Shown here piece after piece: positions 56,137-64,000 of a stretch of DNA of 64,000 bases. Under the pieces are notes generated by a model. The model was not told where the DNA came from and searched no databases. It was given only the letters and a program-made list of their open reading frames with translations. Both the position numbers and the translations under genes were made by a program. Numbering within the stretch: position 1 is the first letter of the stretch; every line of letters begins with the position of its first letter. The stretch comes from Bog-473 sp963719485 (GTDB taxonomy: Bacteria > Actinomycetota > Acidimicrobiia > Acidimicrobiales > RAAP-2), in assembly GCA_963719485.1 (NCBI GenBank), contig OY970387.1, positions 3,100,001 through 3,164,000 on the forward strand, given 5' to 3'.

Positions 56137-58592
56137 GTCGACGGCAGGTCGCCCCACATGACCTCGACACTGGACCTGATGTCCCGCGACGACGCCCCGA
56201 CGAGCACCTCGTAGCGGCCGGGATCCGACCGCCAGGCATGCGTGTCGACGTCCCAGTAGCGGAAGGCGGCGGCGCCGAGCTCCACCCGGACCGTCTCCCG
56301 GCCGCCGGGGTCGACCGCTACCTTGGCGAACCCGACCAGCTCCCGGTCGGGGCGGCGGACCAGGGACTCGGGCGCCCGCACGTAGACCTGCACGACCTCG
56401 GTGCCCCGACGGGTCCCGTTGTTGGCCAGCGTCACGGTCACCCCGCTCCCGTCCTCGTCGACGAGCACCGAATCGAACACGATGTCACCGTAGGAGAGCC
56501 CGAAGCCGAAGGGGAACAAGGGCGCCAGGCGCGTGGTCTCGTAGAAGCGGTAGCCCACCAGGACGCCCTCCCCGTAGACGACCTTGCCCTCGATGCCCGG
56601 GTACCGGTCGCCCTCCAGGCCCAGCCCCGCCGGCCCGTCCTCGACCCGGGCGGGGAACGTCACCGGCAGCCGCCCCGACGGCTCGGCCAGCCCCACCACC
56701 ATGTCGGCCAGCGCGTCCGCGCCCTCTTCGCCCGGATACCAGGTCATCAGCACGGCCGCGGCCCGGTCCGCCCACGGCATCTCGACGGGGGAGCCCGAGT
56801 TGACGACCACCACCGTGCGCGGGTTGACCTCCAGCACCGCCTCGACCAGCTCCCGCTGCCGGCCGGGCAGCGAGAGGTCGGGCCGGTCGTGGCCCTCGGA
56901 CTCCCACTGCCCGTTGGATCCGACGACGACCACGGCGACGTCGGCGTCCGCCGCGGCGCGCACCGCGCGCTCGAACTCGTCGCCCGTGTCCGGCGGCGAG
57001 GCGCCGATGCGGGCGCCCAGAATGGGGGAGGAGGACGACCGCGGCCAGACCTCGACGACCAGCTCGTAGGAGCGGCCGGCCGTGAGGTCGATCGTCACGT
57101 CGACCGGCGCGCTCCCCGCGCCGTAGAAGCTCTGGCCACGTACCGGCTCGGAGTTGTCGATGACGATCTCGCCATCGAGGCGTAGGACCGCCCGCCCGGC
57201 ACTCTCGAGCCCCAGCTGCCACGCACCCGGCACGTCGGGCGTGAACGTCGTCGAAATGCGGACCGAGAACCGTCCAACGGCGAGCCCCGGCTGCGGGGGG
57301 CCGATCCACAGGACCCGTGCGGTGTGCGCCGTCTCCGTCGCCACGGGATCTCCGGCGAGCTCCGGGTTCTCGAAGTAGTCGACGCGCAGGCTCTCGTCGG
57401 TCAGCAGGCGGAGGTCGATCGGCGCGGTCCCGCGGTCGATGCGGCATCCCACCTCGGAGAAGACCGAGGCGCCCGGGAGCCGCTCGGCCAGGGCGTCGGC
57501 CACCCGTCGTCGCCGGTACGGGGTCACTTCGGAGCTGCCGCCCCCCATGGCGAGCTGGCTCGCGTTGGAGCCGATGACGGCGACGCTGGACACACCAGCC
57601 GGATCCAAAGGCAACAGCCCGTCGTTGACCAGCAGGACGGTCCCCTCCACGGCAACCCGGTGCGCCACCGCCCGCCGACCCGGGTCGTCCTCCTCCCGTT
57701 CGCCGGCCACCGTCGCCGTCGTCCCACCCAGGATCCCCACCCGCCCCATCAGCCGCAACACGTTGCGTACCTGGCCGTCGACCACCGACTCATCGACGAA
57801 GTCGTCCCGCACGGCGGCGGCCAACGTCGGCCCGAGCCAGGCCGAGGGCCCGGGCATCTCGAGGTCGAGGCCGGCCTGCGCCGCCGCAGCCGTGGCGTGC
57901 GTCCCGAACCAGTCGGACACGACGAGCCCGTCGAAGCCCCACTCACTTCGGAGCACGCCGTCGATCAGCTCGGTCTGCTCACTGCAGTACACGCCGTTCA
58001 CCTTGTTGTAGGCGGTCATCAGGGACCAGACACCGGCCTCGCGTACCGCCTGCTCGAAGGCGACGAGATGGATCTCCCGCAGCGGACGCTCCTCGACCTC
58101 GGCGCTGATCGTCATCCGGTCGTGCTCCTGGTCGTTGCAGGCGAAGTGCTTGATGCAGCACGCCACCCCACCCGCCTGCACGCCCCCCACGTAGGCGACC
58201 GCGATGCGGGCCGTCAGCAGAGGGTCCTCGGAGAAGGACTCGAAGGTGCGCCCGGCAAGGGGCGTGCGCACGATGCACACCGTCGGACCGAGCAGCACGT
58301 GCACGCCTTTGGAGCGGGCCTCGGCCGCCAGCACGTCGCCCAGGTCGTGCACGAGGTCCGGGTTCCACGTCGACCCGATGGCCATGCCGCAGGGGACCGA
58401 CAGCGAGCGCCGCCCGAGCAGGCTGTCGCCCCGGACGCCCGACGGTCCGTCGGACATCTTGAGCGCCGGGATGCCCAAGCGCTCGATGGGCGGCAGGTAC
58501 CACATGCTGGCGCCGGCCGTCAGTGAGGCCTTCTCCTCGAGGGTCATGGCGCCGATGAGGCGCTCGATTTCTTCGTCGTCCAGATCGTCCAT
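56133..58592 (-). CDS. GH3 beta-glucosidase with PA14-like insert
   Basis: The 819-residue protein is a family 3 glycoside hydrolase. The N-terminal barrel has the substrate-site KHF at 148-150 and the nucleophile Asp227 in GLVVSDWFG. The second domain includes VAVIGSNASQLAMGGGSSEV, with a PA14-like beta insert at about 400-550. A fibronectin-III-like C-terminal domain begins near 700. No signal peptide is visible, so the enzyme is probably cytoplasmic and splits imported beta-glucosides. ATG at 58592 starts the conserved MTLEEKASLTAG region; the open frame to 58814 overlaps the Uma2 gene and is rejected. Confidence 0.92.
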   Translation of the reverse strand: MDDLDDEEIERLIGAMTLEEKASLTAGASMWYLPPIERLGIPALKMSDGPSGVRGDSLLGRRSLSVPCGMAIGSTWNPDLVHDLGDVLAAEARSKGVHVLLGPTVCIVRTPLAGRTFESFSEDPLLTARIAVAYVGGVQAGGVACCIKHFACNDQEHDRMTISAEVEERPLREIHLVAFEQAVREAGVWSLMTAYNKVNGVYCSEQTELIDGVLRSEWGFDGLVVSDWFGTHATAAAAQAGLDLEMPGPSAWLGPTLAAAVRDDFVDESVVDGQVRNVLRLMGRVGILGGTTATVAGEREEDDPGRRAVAHRVAVEGTVLLVNDGLLPLDPAGVSSVAVIGSNASQLAMGGGSSEVTPYRRRRVADALAERLPGASVFSEVGCRIDRGTAPIDLRLLTDESLRVDYFENPELAGDPVATETAHTARVLWIGPPQPGLAVGRFSVRISTTFTPDVPGAWQLGLESAGRAVLRLDGEIVIDNSEPVRGQSFYGAGSAPVDVTIDLTAGRSYELVVEVWPRSSSSPILGARIGASPPDTGDEFERAVRAAADADVAVVVVGSNGQWESEGHDRPDLSLPGRQRELVEAVLEVNPRTVVVVNSGSPVEMPWADRAAAVLMTWYPGEEGADALADMVVGLAEPSGRLPVTFPARVEDGPAGLGLEGDRYPGIEGKVVYGEGVLVGYRFYETTRLAPLFPFGFGLSYGDIVFDSVLVDEDGSGVTVTLANNGTRRGTEVVQVYVRAPESLVRRPDRELVGFAKVAVDPGGRETVRVELGAAAFRYWDVDTHAWRSDPGRYEVLVGASSRDIRSSVEVMWGDLPST

Positions 58593-58663
58593 GCCGGTGA
58601 GACTACGCGGCGGTCGATGACGGCGATGGGCCGGTAATCCCAGTGGATTGGTGTGGAGAGCCC

Positions 58664-59203
58664 CTACGGTTGCGCCAGCGTCCGCGGGTCGATCGTGGCT
58701 CCCAGCGGCGGCAGGGTGGCGGCGGCCGAAGCCCGAGCCGCCTCGACGAAGCTGCCATCCCGGTTCTCGAGCACGGAAATGGAAGGCTCGTCGAGATCGA
58801 CGATCCAATACCACTCGGCGCCACCCGTGCCGTACGCCTCGAGCTTCTTGCCCCAGTCAGCGCCCCTCGTCGACGGCGACACGATCTCGATGGCGAGATG
58901 TGGCGGGCGCACGACCAGCGACTCGTTGAGAGAACCCACGTCGATGACCATCAGGTCCGGGATGAAGATTTCCCCGCCGACGCTCCAGCCCGATCCCGAC
59001 ACGACGAGACGCCCTTCGCAGTTCGGTATCAGTGCCCCACTGAGTCGCGCAACGACGACGGCGTGCCGGACCGTCGGAGGGTTCACGACGAGGCACCAGT
59101 CGTAGTACTCGTGGAACTTGGCCTCTCCGAGCTCGGCGTACTCCGCCGGTGACATCGGCGTCCGGAGGGAGCTGCCGGCTTGCACCTGCACCATTGCATT
59201 CAA
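58664..59203 (-). CDS. Uma2-family putative restriction endonuclease
   Basis: The 179-residue protein is a DUF820/Uma2 member with a PD-(D/E)xK nuclease core: FIPDLMVID, LAIEIVSPST and KKLEAYGTGGAEWYWIVD give the Asp, Glu and Lys in order. Family members are widespread in cyanobacteria and actinobacteria, often in many copies; their role is unclear and may be tied to mobile DNA. ATG at 59203 or the one at 59194 could be the start; AAAGGAG lies 14-23 bases upstream. The gene stands alone between GH3 and the carboxylase. Confidence 0.85.
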   Translation of the reverse strand: MNAMVQVQAGSSLRTPMSPAEYAELGEAKFHEYYDWCLVVNPPTVRHAVVVARLSGALIPNCEGRLVVSGSGWSVGGEIFIPDLMVIDVGSLNESLVVRPPHLAIEIVSPSTRGADWGKKLEAYGTGGAEWYWIVDLDEPSISVLENRDGSFVEAARASAAATLPPLGATIDPRTLAQP

Positions 59204-59404
59204 GGTAGTCGCTCTTCTCCTTTATCGTCCCGCTCTGCATCGTCTGTTGGGCGTGACATCAGGTACGGAAGAACGGTCGGTCGCCCGCCGGTTGCGACCT
59301 GAGCACGGGCGATTTTCCAGGCGATGAACAGTGTCGTTTTGAGCCTGCAGAAATCCCTGGCCCCTAGCAACTCCGGTCCACGAGCGACGCCGGGGACCTT
59401 TACG

Positions 59405-61261
59405 TCACCAGGTGTCGACGAAGGGCCGCCGCTGCGCGCCTCCGTCAGCCGGCGCCCACCACTTGGAGCGGGGCCCCGACGCCTCCAACGCGTGCACGAC
59501 CCGCCGCCTGGTCACGGCCGGGTCGATCACGTCGTCGATCTCGAAGTGCTCCGCCACGTGGATCGCCTTCCCATGTTGGTACGCCCGCGCCACCATCGAG
59601 TCGAACGCCGCCGCCCGCTCATCGGGGTCGTCGATGGCGTCGAGCTCGCGCCTGAAGCCCAGGCGCACCGCCCCTTCCAACCCCATCCCGCCCAACTCGC
59701 CGGTCGGCCAGGCCACGGTGAAGAGCGGCCGGCGGAAGCTGCCGCCGGCCATCGCCTGGGCGCCCAGCCCGTAGCCCTTGCGCAGAATGACGCAGGCGAA
59801 CGGCACCGTGAGCGACGCGCCCACCACGAACATGCGGCTGACGTGGCGCACCAGCGCTGTCTCCTCCGCCTCGGGGCCCACCATGAACCCGGGGGTGTCG
59901 CACATGGACAGGACGGGCAGCCCGAAGGCCTCGCAGAGCTGCAGGAAGCGAGCCGCCTTGTCGGCGTTGGCGGCGTCGATGGCGCCGGCCAGGTGCATTG
60001 GGTTGTTGGCGATGACGCCGACCGCGCTGCCCTCCACCCGGGCCAGCGCCGTCACCATGCCCGGGGCGAACGACGGCCGGAGCTCGAGGACGGAGCCCTC
60101 GTCGGCCAGGATCTCGAGCGCGCGCCGCACGTCGTAGACCCGCCGCCGGTCGGGCGGCACGACGTCGCGCAGCTGGTCCTGGTCCGGCGCCGTCCAGTCG
60201 TGCACGTCCCCCTGGAAGTAGGCCACGTAGCGGCGGGCCACGTCGACGGCCTCCTTCTCGTCGGCACAGAGGACATCGACGACCCCGTTCGGTACCTGCA
60301 CCGACACCGGGCCGACGTCCTCGGGGGCGTAGACACCCAGCCCGCCCCCCTCGATCATGGCCGGGCCCCCCATCCCGATGTTGGCGTCCGGCGTGGCGAT
60401 GATGACGTGGCAGCACCCGAGCAGCGCGGCGTTCCCGGCGAAGCAGCGCCCCGACACCACGCCGACGAGCGGCACCTTCCCGCTCAGCGCGCCGAACAGC
60501 GCGAAGGCTTCCGTGTCGAGCCCGGTGACGACGGCCATGTCGGTGTCGCCGGGGCGCCCGCCGCCGCCCTCGGCGAACAGCACCACGGGGAGCCGCAGCC
60601 GCTCGACGAGCTCGAAGAGACGGTCCTTCTTGCGGTGGTTCATCTGGCCCTGGGTGCCGGCCAGGACGGAATAGTCGTAGGAGAGCACGGCACAACGCGA
60701 GCGTTCGTGGTCGAACAGGTCGCCGTTGACCGTGGCGAGGCCGGCGATCAGCCCGTCGGCGGGGGTGTTGGCGACGAGGTCCTCCACACTGCGACGGGCG
60801 CGCTGGGCGGCGATGACGAGCCCGCCGTACTCCTCGAAGCTGCCGGGGTCGCAGAGGTCCTCGATGTTCTCCCGCGCCGTCCGCCGTCCCCCCGCGTGGC
60901 GCCGCTCGGTCGCAGCAGGACGACCAGCGTCCAGAGTGGCCGCGACGCGCGAACGCAGCTCTTGGAGTTCGGGGCGCACGCCACCCTCCGGCTCGGATTG
61001 CTCGGCGACGCCCGGCGCCAGGCGGTCCGCCGACGCGTCCTCGTCGATCGACAACAGCACATCCCCGGACGCCACCGCGTCCCCGACCGCCACGGCGATG
61101 GCTTTGACTGTCCCGGGTACCGCCGCCTCGACGACGTGCTCCATCTTCATCGACTCGATGAGGAGCAGCACGGTACCCGTCGCCACCTGGTCGCCGGGGG
61201 CCACGGCTACGCGGAGCACGGTGCCGGCGAACGGCACCGTGAGCTCGGTTAGCTCTGCCAC
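59405..61261 (-). CDS. Acyl-CoA carboxylase: biotinyl domain fused to carboxyltransferase
   Basis: The 618-residue protein has an N-terminal biotinyl domain (residues 1-72) with the biotin site ESMKMEHVV (Lys39). A carboxyltransferase region follows: ARENIEDLCDPGSFEEYGG near 120, GRCFAGNAALLGCCHVI and VVSG as the N-lobe oxyanion region, and MCDTPGFMVGPEAE and ILRKGYGLGAQAM in the C-lobe. It would carboxylate acetyl-, propionyl- or a related acyl-CoA together with a separate biotin carboxylase not seen here. GTG at 61261 overlaps the nitroreductase stop by 13 bases. Biotinyl domains more often sit on the biotin carboxylase chain, so this arrangement is uncommon. Confidence 0.88.
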   Translation of the reverse strand: MAELTELTVPFAGTVLRVAVAPGDQVATGTVLLLIESMKMEHVVEAAVPGTVKAIAVAVGDAVASGDVLLSIDEDASADRLAPGVAEQSEPEGGVRPELQELRSRVAATLDAGRPAATERRHAGGRRTARENIEDLCDPGSFEEYGGLVIAAQRARRSVEDLVANTPADGLIAGLATVNGDLFDHERSRCAVLSYDYSVLAGTQGQMNHRKKDRLFELVERLRLPVVLFAEGGGGRPGDTDMAVVTGLDTEAFALFGALSGKVPLVGVVSGRCFAGNAALLGCCHVIIATPDANIGMGGPAMIEGGGLGVYAPEDVGPVSVQVPNGVVDVLCADEKEAVDVARRYVAYFQGDVHDWTAPDQDQLRDVVPPDRRRVYDVRRALEILADEGSVLELRPSFAPGMVTALARVEGSAVGVIANNPMHLAGAIDAANADKAARFLQLCEAFGLPVLSMCDTPGFMVGPEAEETALVRHVSRMFVVGASLTVPFACVILRKGYGLGAQAMAGGSFRRPLFTVAWPTGELGGMGLEGAVRLGFRRELDAIDDPDERAAAFDSMVARAYQHGKAIHVAEHFEIDDVIDPAVTRRRVVHALEASGPRSKWWAPADGGAQRRPFVDTW

Positions 61262-61908
61262 AGCGGCGCGGGCACCTCGAAGCCGACGTCGGTGCCCCAG
61301 GTGTTGCGGTAGGAGACCTCGGGGACCGGGCGGCGCGGGGCGACGCCCCAGGACCCGGTGGGGTAGCCGAAGCTGACGGTGCCCGAGAGGTGCCAGCCCT
61401 GGTCGTCGGGCACGCCGAGGATCTCGTACGTCTCTTTCGGGTGGAAGAACTGGAGTAGCGCGGTGAGGCAGCTGCCGACGCCCTCGGCCCGGGCAGCCAG
61501 CATGGCGCTCCAGACGGCGGGGTAAATGGAGCCCCCCGTGGGGTCGTGCTGGCTGAAGGGGAACAGGAAGAGCGGGACCGTCTCGAAGTGGTCGGCCAGC
61601 CACTGGGCCGAGCGTTGGACCTTCAGGATCTGGACCGACTCGGGCAGGTCGGGGTTGGCGTGGGCCGTGTCTATTTGGTCCTTGTAGATGGTCTTCCACA
61701 GCTCGCCCATGGCGTGCTGGTAGAGGGGGGCCAGGGCGGCCCTCTTCGCGGGATCGTCGAGCAGGAGGAAGCGCCAGTTCTGCGAGTTGCCGCCCGACGG
61801 GGCCCGGATTGCCGCATCGAGGATGCGAGCCTGGACGTCGTGGGGGATGGGGTCCGGCTTGACCCGGCGCATGGCGCGGGTCGTGTACAGCGCCTCGTGG
61901 AGTTCCAT
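61249..61908 (-). CDS. Nitroreductase family protein
   Basis: The 219-residue protein is an FMN-dependent nitroreductase-fold enzyme: TTRAMRRVKPDPIP at the N-terminus and AIRAPSGGNSQNWRFLLLDD supply the phosphate- and flavin-binding residues, and WSAMLAARAEGVGSCLTAL is the helix over the flavin. It may reduce nitro compounds, quinones or a pathway intermediate. Overlap with the carboxylase gene shows co-transcription, suggesting a shared catabolic route for an acyl-CoA. ATG at 61908 begins the conserved region. Confidence 0.87.
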   Translation of the reverse strand: MELHEALYTTRAMRRVKPDPIPHDVQARILDAAIRAPSGGNSQNWRFLLLDDPAKRAALAPLYQHAMGELWKTIYKDQIDTAHANPDLPESVQILKVQRSAQWLADHFETVPLFLFPFSQHDPTGGSIYPAVWSAMLAARAEGVGSCLTALLQFFHPKETYEILGVPDDQGWHLSGTVSFGYPTGSWGVAPRRPVPEVSYRNTWGTDVGFEVPAPLWQS

Positions 61909-62152
61909 GGGGCCGACCTTACGCTGCCTGCGGGTCTATCGGTCGTTCGTGACCCAAGTCGATAGGAATGGGAGAACCGTCTGTGATGGAGGTATTACAG
62001 GATGCCCCCGCGTCGGCAGTCGCCACTATGCCGACCATGACGGCGCGCGAGAAGCGCTTGGCGCCCCGGCACCACGGCCGTCGCGTTCGACGGGTGTCCA
62101 GACCCCGCATCCCAGGAGCTTCGTCGCGGCTATGAGACCACTGGGACAGCAG

Positions 62153-62692
62153 CTAACCACCGGCCGCGTCGCACGCATTTGGGTTGGCGCTGAAATCCTC
62201 TCCGGGGTTATAGCCCGCGCTGTAACTCCCAGGAGGCGCGACCCATACATGACCGGATGAGTCGTACTCGACGACATACGAGCCTGTGGCCGGAGGACTG
62301 TGCATGTATTGCGGGATAAGTGGGCCGAAGTTGGCAGCGTAACTGGCCGCACTCCACGGTGACGGTGGCGTCGGGAAGGACCCCTTCTGGACCATATACG
62401 TCTGCAGCGCCACTTCAACAAGCTGGGCGTCTGCCTTACATGCAGCAAGCTGTGCGAATGACGCGTGTGGGACCGTTACCGGCGATGACGTTGAGCTCGT
62501 GGTCCGACCTGAGGTCGAGGTCGTATTTGAGGTTTGCGACGAGGGCGAGCTGCAAGCAGGAACGACGGCGAATAGTGCGAGCGCCCAAGTAACAACACCG
62601 GCGACTTTTCGCCCTTTCTTGGTCAGCGTCGTCAAGATCGGCCTCGATTTGGGGATCGGATCTAACCCGGGTTCCAACACTTCGGAGTTCAC
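62153..62692 (-). CDS. Lipoprotein with pilin-like C-terminal domain
   Basis: The 179-residue protein has a basic N-terminus and then a lipoprotein signal, KVAGVVTWALALFAVVPA, before the lipobox Cys at about residue 47. After a Ser/Thr linker (about 48-75) comes LAACKADAQLVEVALQTYMV, which matches the N-terminal helix region of secretion-type (GspG-like) pilins, with FPTPPSPW and a Gly/Tyr-rich beta part behind. No prepilin cleavage site is seen, so the pilin fold is probably attached to a lipid anchor instead of a pilus. GTG at 62692 overlaps the preceding stop (GTGA). Confidence 0.6.
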   Translation of the reverse strand: MNSEVLEPGLDPIPKSRPILTTLTKKGRKVAGVVTWALALFAVVPACSSPSSQTSNTTSTSGRTTSSTSSPVTVPHASFAQLAACKADAQLVEVALQTYMVQKGSFPTPPSPWSAASYAANFGPLIPQYMHSPPATGSYVVEYDSSGHVWVAPPGSYSAGYNPGEDFSANPNACDAAGG

Positions 62693-64000
62693 GTCATTGA
62701 CGGCTGGACTTGCCTGCGTACCGTACCCTCGGCGTTGGCGTCTACCTCGCAGAGCAGCGGTCTTGCAGCCAGCACGATGCCGAGCGGGACCAAGGTGATC
62801 TGCCACAACCAGGTGGGCATATGACCGAAGGGGTTGGTCGCATTCCATGAGGCCAGAGCACCGACCAATAGTGCTACCCAAGGCACGACCTTCCAACTCA
62901 TGCCGCGTCCATGGACTTCAAGAACGCCAGCCCAAACCGCTAGGAAGATGCCGAGAAGCGGAATCAGGTCTTGTGCATCTGTCGTCCCGTTCGAATGAAG
63001 AAATCCCACCGAGATGGATCCGGCGGCGTACACCATTGACACCATTGCTATCCAGGCGACGAGTGCGGCGCGTATGTGGCCGCCAATAACATCGAGCAGG
63101 ACCAGGGAGACAGCTAGTGACATGAAGTAATAACCGAATAGTTGCTGCTCGAAGACGAGTCGGAGACTCGACGAAAGGGCAATTACGGCGATCATGGGGA
63201 GTGGTTGAAGTGCCCTCCCGCCGAGTCGTCGCAGTGTCCACCACGCGATCGCCATCGAGAGTCCTATTGGCGATAGCCGTGAAAGCACAATCAAGAGACC
63301 GCCATGGAGGTGCAACTCCCACAGAACGGTTCCACCTATTCCGCCGGTGGTCCCAGTGCCATACAGAATGGCCTTTGCGGAACTTCCTGAGGTCACGATC
63401 AGGAGCGGGATGACCGTCACCACTGCGGTGCCGGCCGCTGCTGCAAGATAAGCGAGCTTCCGGCTGGCTGGTGCTAGAACGAAGAGTGGCGCAGCAACCA
63501 ATATGGCGAATTGTCGAGAAAGGATCGCCAAAGTTATGAGAATGCCGGCCGCAATCCAATGATTGCGTCGCGCGGATCCCAAAGCGGCAAGCGCCAGTCC
63601 TGTTGCAATGAGGTCCTGAGGATGGAACGTGGCGGCAATGCACATCCACACCGGCGGGATACATGCAATCAAGACCACAGTCGCGGGCTCCCACCCTCGA
63701 CGCCCCCGGCCTACCGAGCGCAGGAAGTAAACGACGCCAGCCAGGAGAGCGAGCCAACCCACGTATGCAATCTTGATGGTGGAATCGATTGCTCCGGACC
63801 GAAGCGACCACGTGTTGATCACGAGAAATGACCTGTCACAGTGGGGACCGAGAGCGGCACGAGGCGGGAACGGTACATTGTTTCCCACGTGGTTTAGAGC
63901 TGATAGTCCCCCAGATAGGAGTGGATAGACGGGAGGAATATCGCGAAAGTCCGCTGGGAACGCACACGCCAACTGCCCGTGCGAGATCGCCCATGTGGAA
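62689..64000 (-). CDS. Integral membrane glycosyltransferase-like protein (GT87-type), 5' end outside window
   Basis: At least 436 residues are encoded, with about ten to eleven hydrophobic segments. The opening segment, TWAISHGQLACAFPADFRD and PPVYPLLSGGLSAL, resembles the first extracytoplasmic loop of polyprenyl-phosphate-dependent mannosyltransferases of the GT87 (DUF2029) type. The frame stays open at the window edge, so the start lies beyond 64000; a TTG at 63972 is unlikely because the conserved sequence runs through it. The tail is basic. It is coupled by a GTGA overlap to the lipoprotein, which might be its partner. Confidence 0.6.
   Translation of the reverse strand, partial: STWAISHGQLACAFPADFRDIPPVYPLLSGGLSALNHVGNNVPFPPRAALGPHCDRSFLVINTWSLRSGAIDSTIKIAYVGWLALLAGVVYFLRSVGRGRRGWEPATVVLIACIPPVWMCIAATFHPQDLIATGLALAALGSARRNHWIAAGILITLAILSRQFAILVAAPLFVLAPASRKLAYLAAAAGTAVVTVIPLLIVTSGSSAKAILYGTGTTGGIGGTVLWELHLHGGLLIVLSRLSPIGLSMAIAWWTLRRLGGRALQPLPMIAVIALSSSLRLVFEQQLFGYYFMSLAVSLVLLDVIGGHIRAALVAWIAMVSMVYAAGSISVGFLHSNGTTDAQDLIPLLGIFLAVWAGVLEVHGRGMSWKVVPWVALLVGALASWNATNPFGHMPTWLWQITLVPLGIVLAARPLLCEVDANAEGTVRRQVQPSMT

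Overview
The window is high-GC DNA with many GTG starts, start/stop overlaps of the ATGA and GTGA type, and several TANNNT -10 boxes directly before the start codon, which suggests leaderless transcripts. With the repeated W-L-V-A-S-D-G-G secreted modules and the amidohydrolase and Liv-type genes this points to an actinobacterium, probably an uncultured member of the class Acidimicrobiia. The class is inferred from gene content; no rRNA or other marker gene is present.

Region 1 (1-26.5 kb) is a surface-polysaccharide locus. It holds about ten glycosyltransferases (two of them fusions), a WecG/TagA-type transferase, an RfbF-like nucleotidyltransferase with a sugar epimerase/dehydratase, three left-handed beta-helix acyltransferases, a membrane acyltransferase, a Wzm/Wzt ABC exporter, an O-antigen ligase/polymerase-like protein, a Wzz-like protein and a sulfotransferase. 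The locus is interrupted at 7.1-10.7 kb by an accessory segment (DUF2283 relic, chloramphenicol-phosphotransferase-like kinase, small unknown protein, quinone-oxidoreductase-like enzyme, tyrosine phosphatase). A chimeric scar of an integrase C-terminus joined to an IS110 transposase C-terminus closes the segment on its right.

Region 2 (26.5-35.1 kb) is a compact branched-chain-amino-acid-type ABC transporter operon: substrate-binding lipoprotein, fused LivH-LivM permease, LivG and LivF. It continues into a secreted Gly/Ser-rich protein and a membrane protein with a Cys/His cluster. An amidohydrolase is divergent to it, with a palindrome over its putative promoter.

Region 3 (35.4-54.6 kb) is a secretome region. 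It contains a 3840-residue Sec-exported RTX-repeat protein, a small secreted protein, two proteins with the same tandem 42-residue module (one carrying a GH5 glycosidase domain), and a frameshifted G1 peptidase. Scattered among them are three relics of the amidohydrolase 3' end and three copies of a structured repeat that holds a hairpin and a tRNA-like fold. That repeat, at 52.6-54.6 kb, is the strongest candidate here for something undescribed.

Region 4 (54.6-64 kb) has a DHA2-type MFS exporter, a GH3 beta-glucosidase, a Uma2 nuclease, an acyl-CoA carboxylase transferase subunit with a biotinyl domain at its N-terminus, a nitroreductase, a lipoprotein with a pilin-like C-terminal domain, and an integral membrane glycosyltransferase-like protein cut by the window end.

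Apparent frame disruptions in three genes (5.9-7.0, 7.2-7.4 and 53.0 kb) mean either real decay or base errors in the source assembly; sequence alone cannot separate these.
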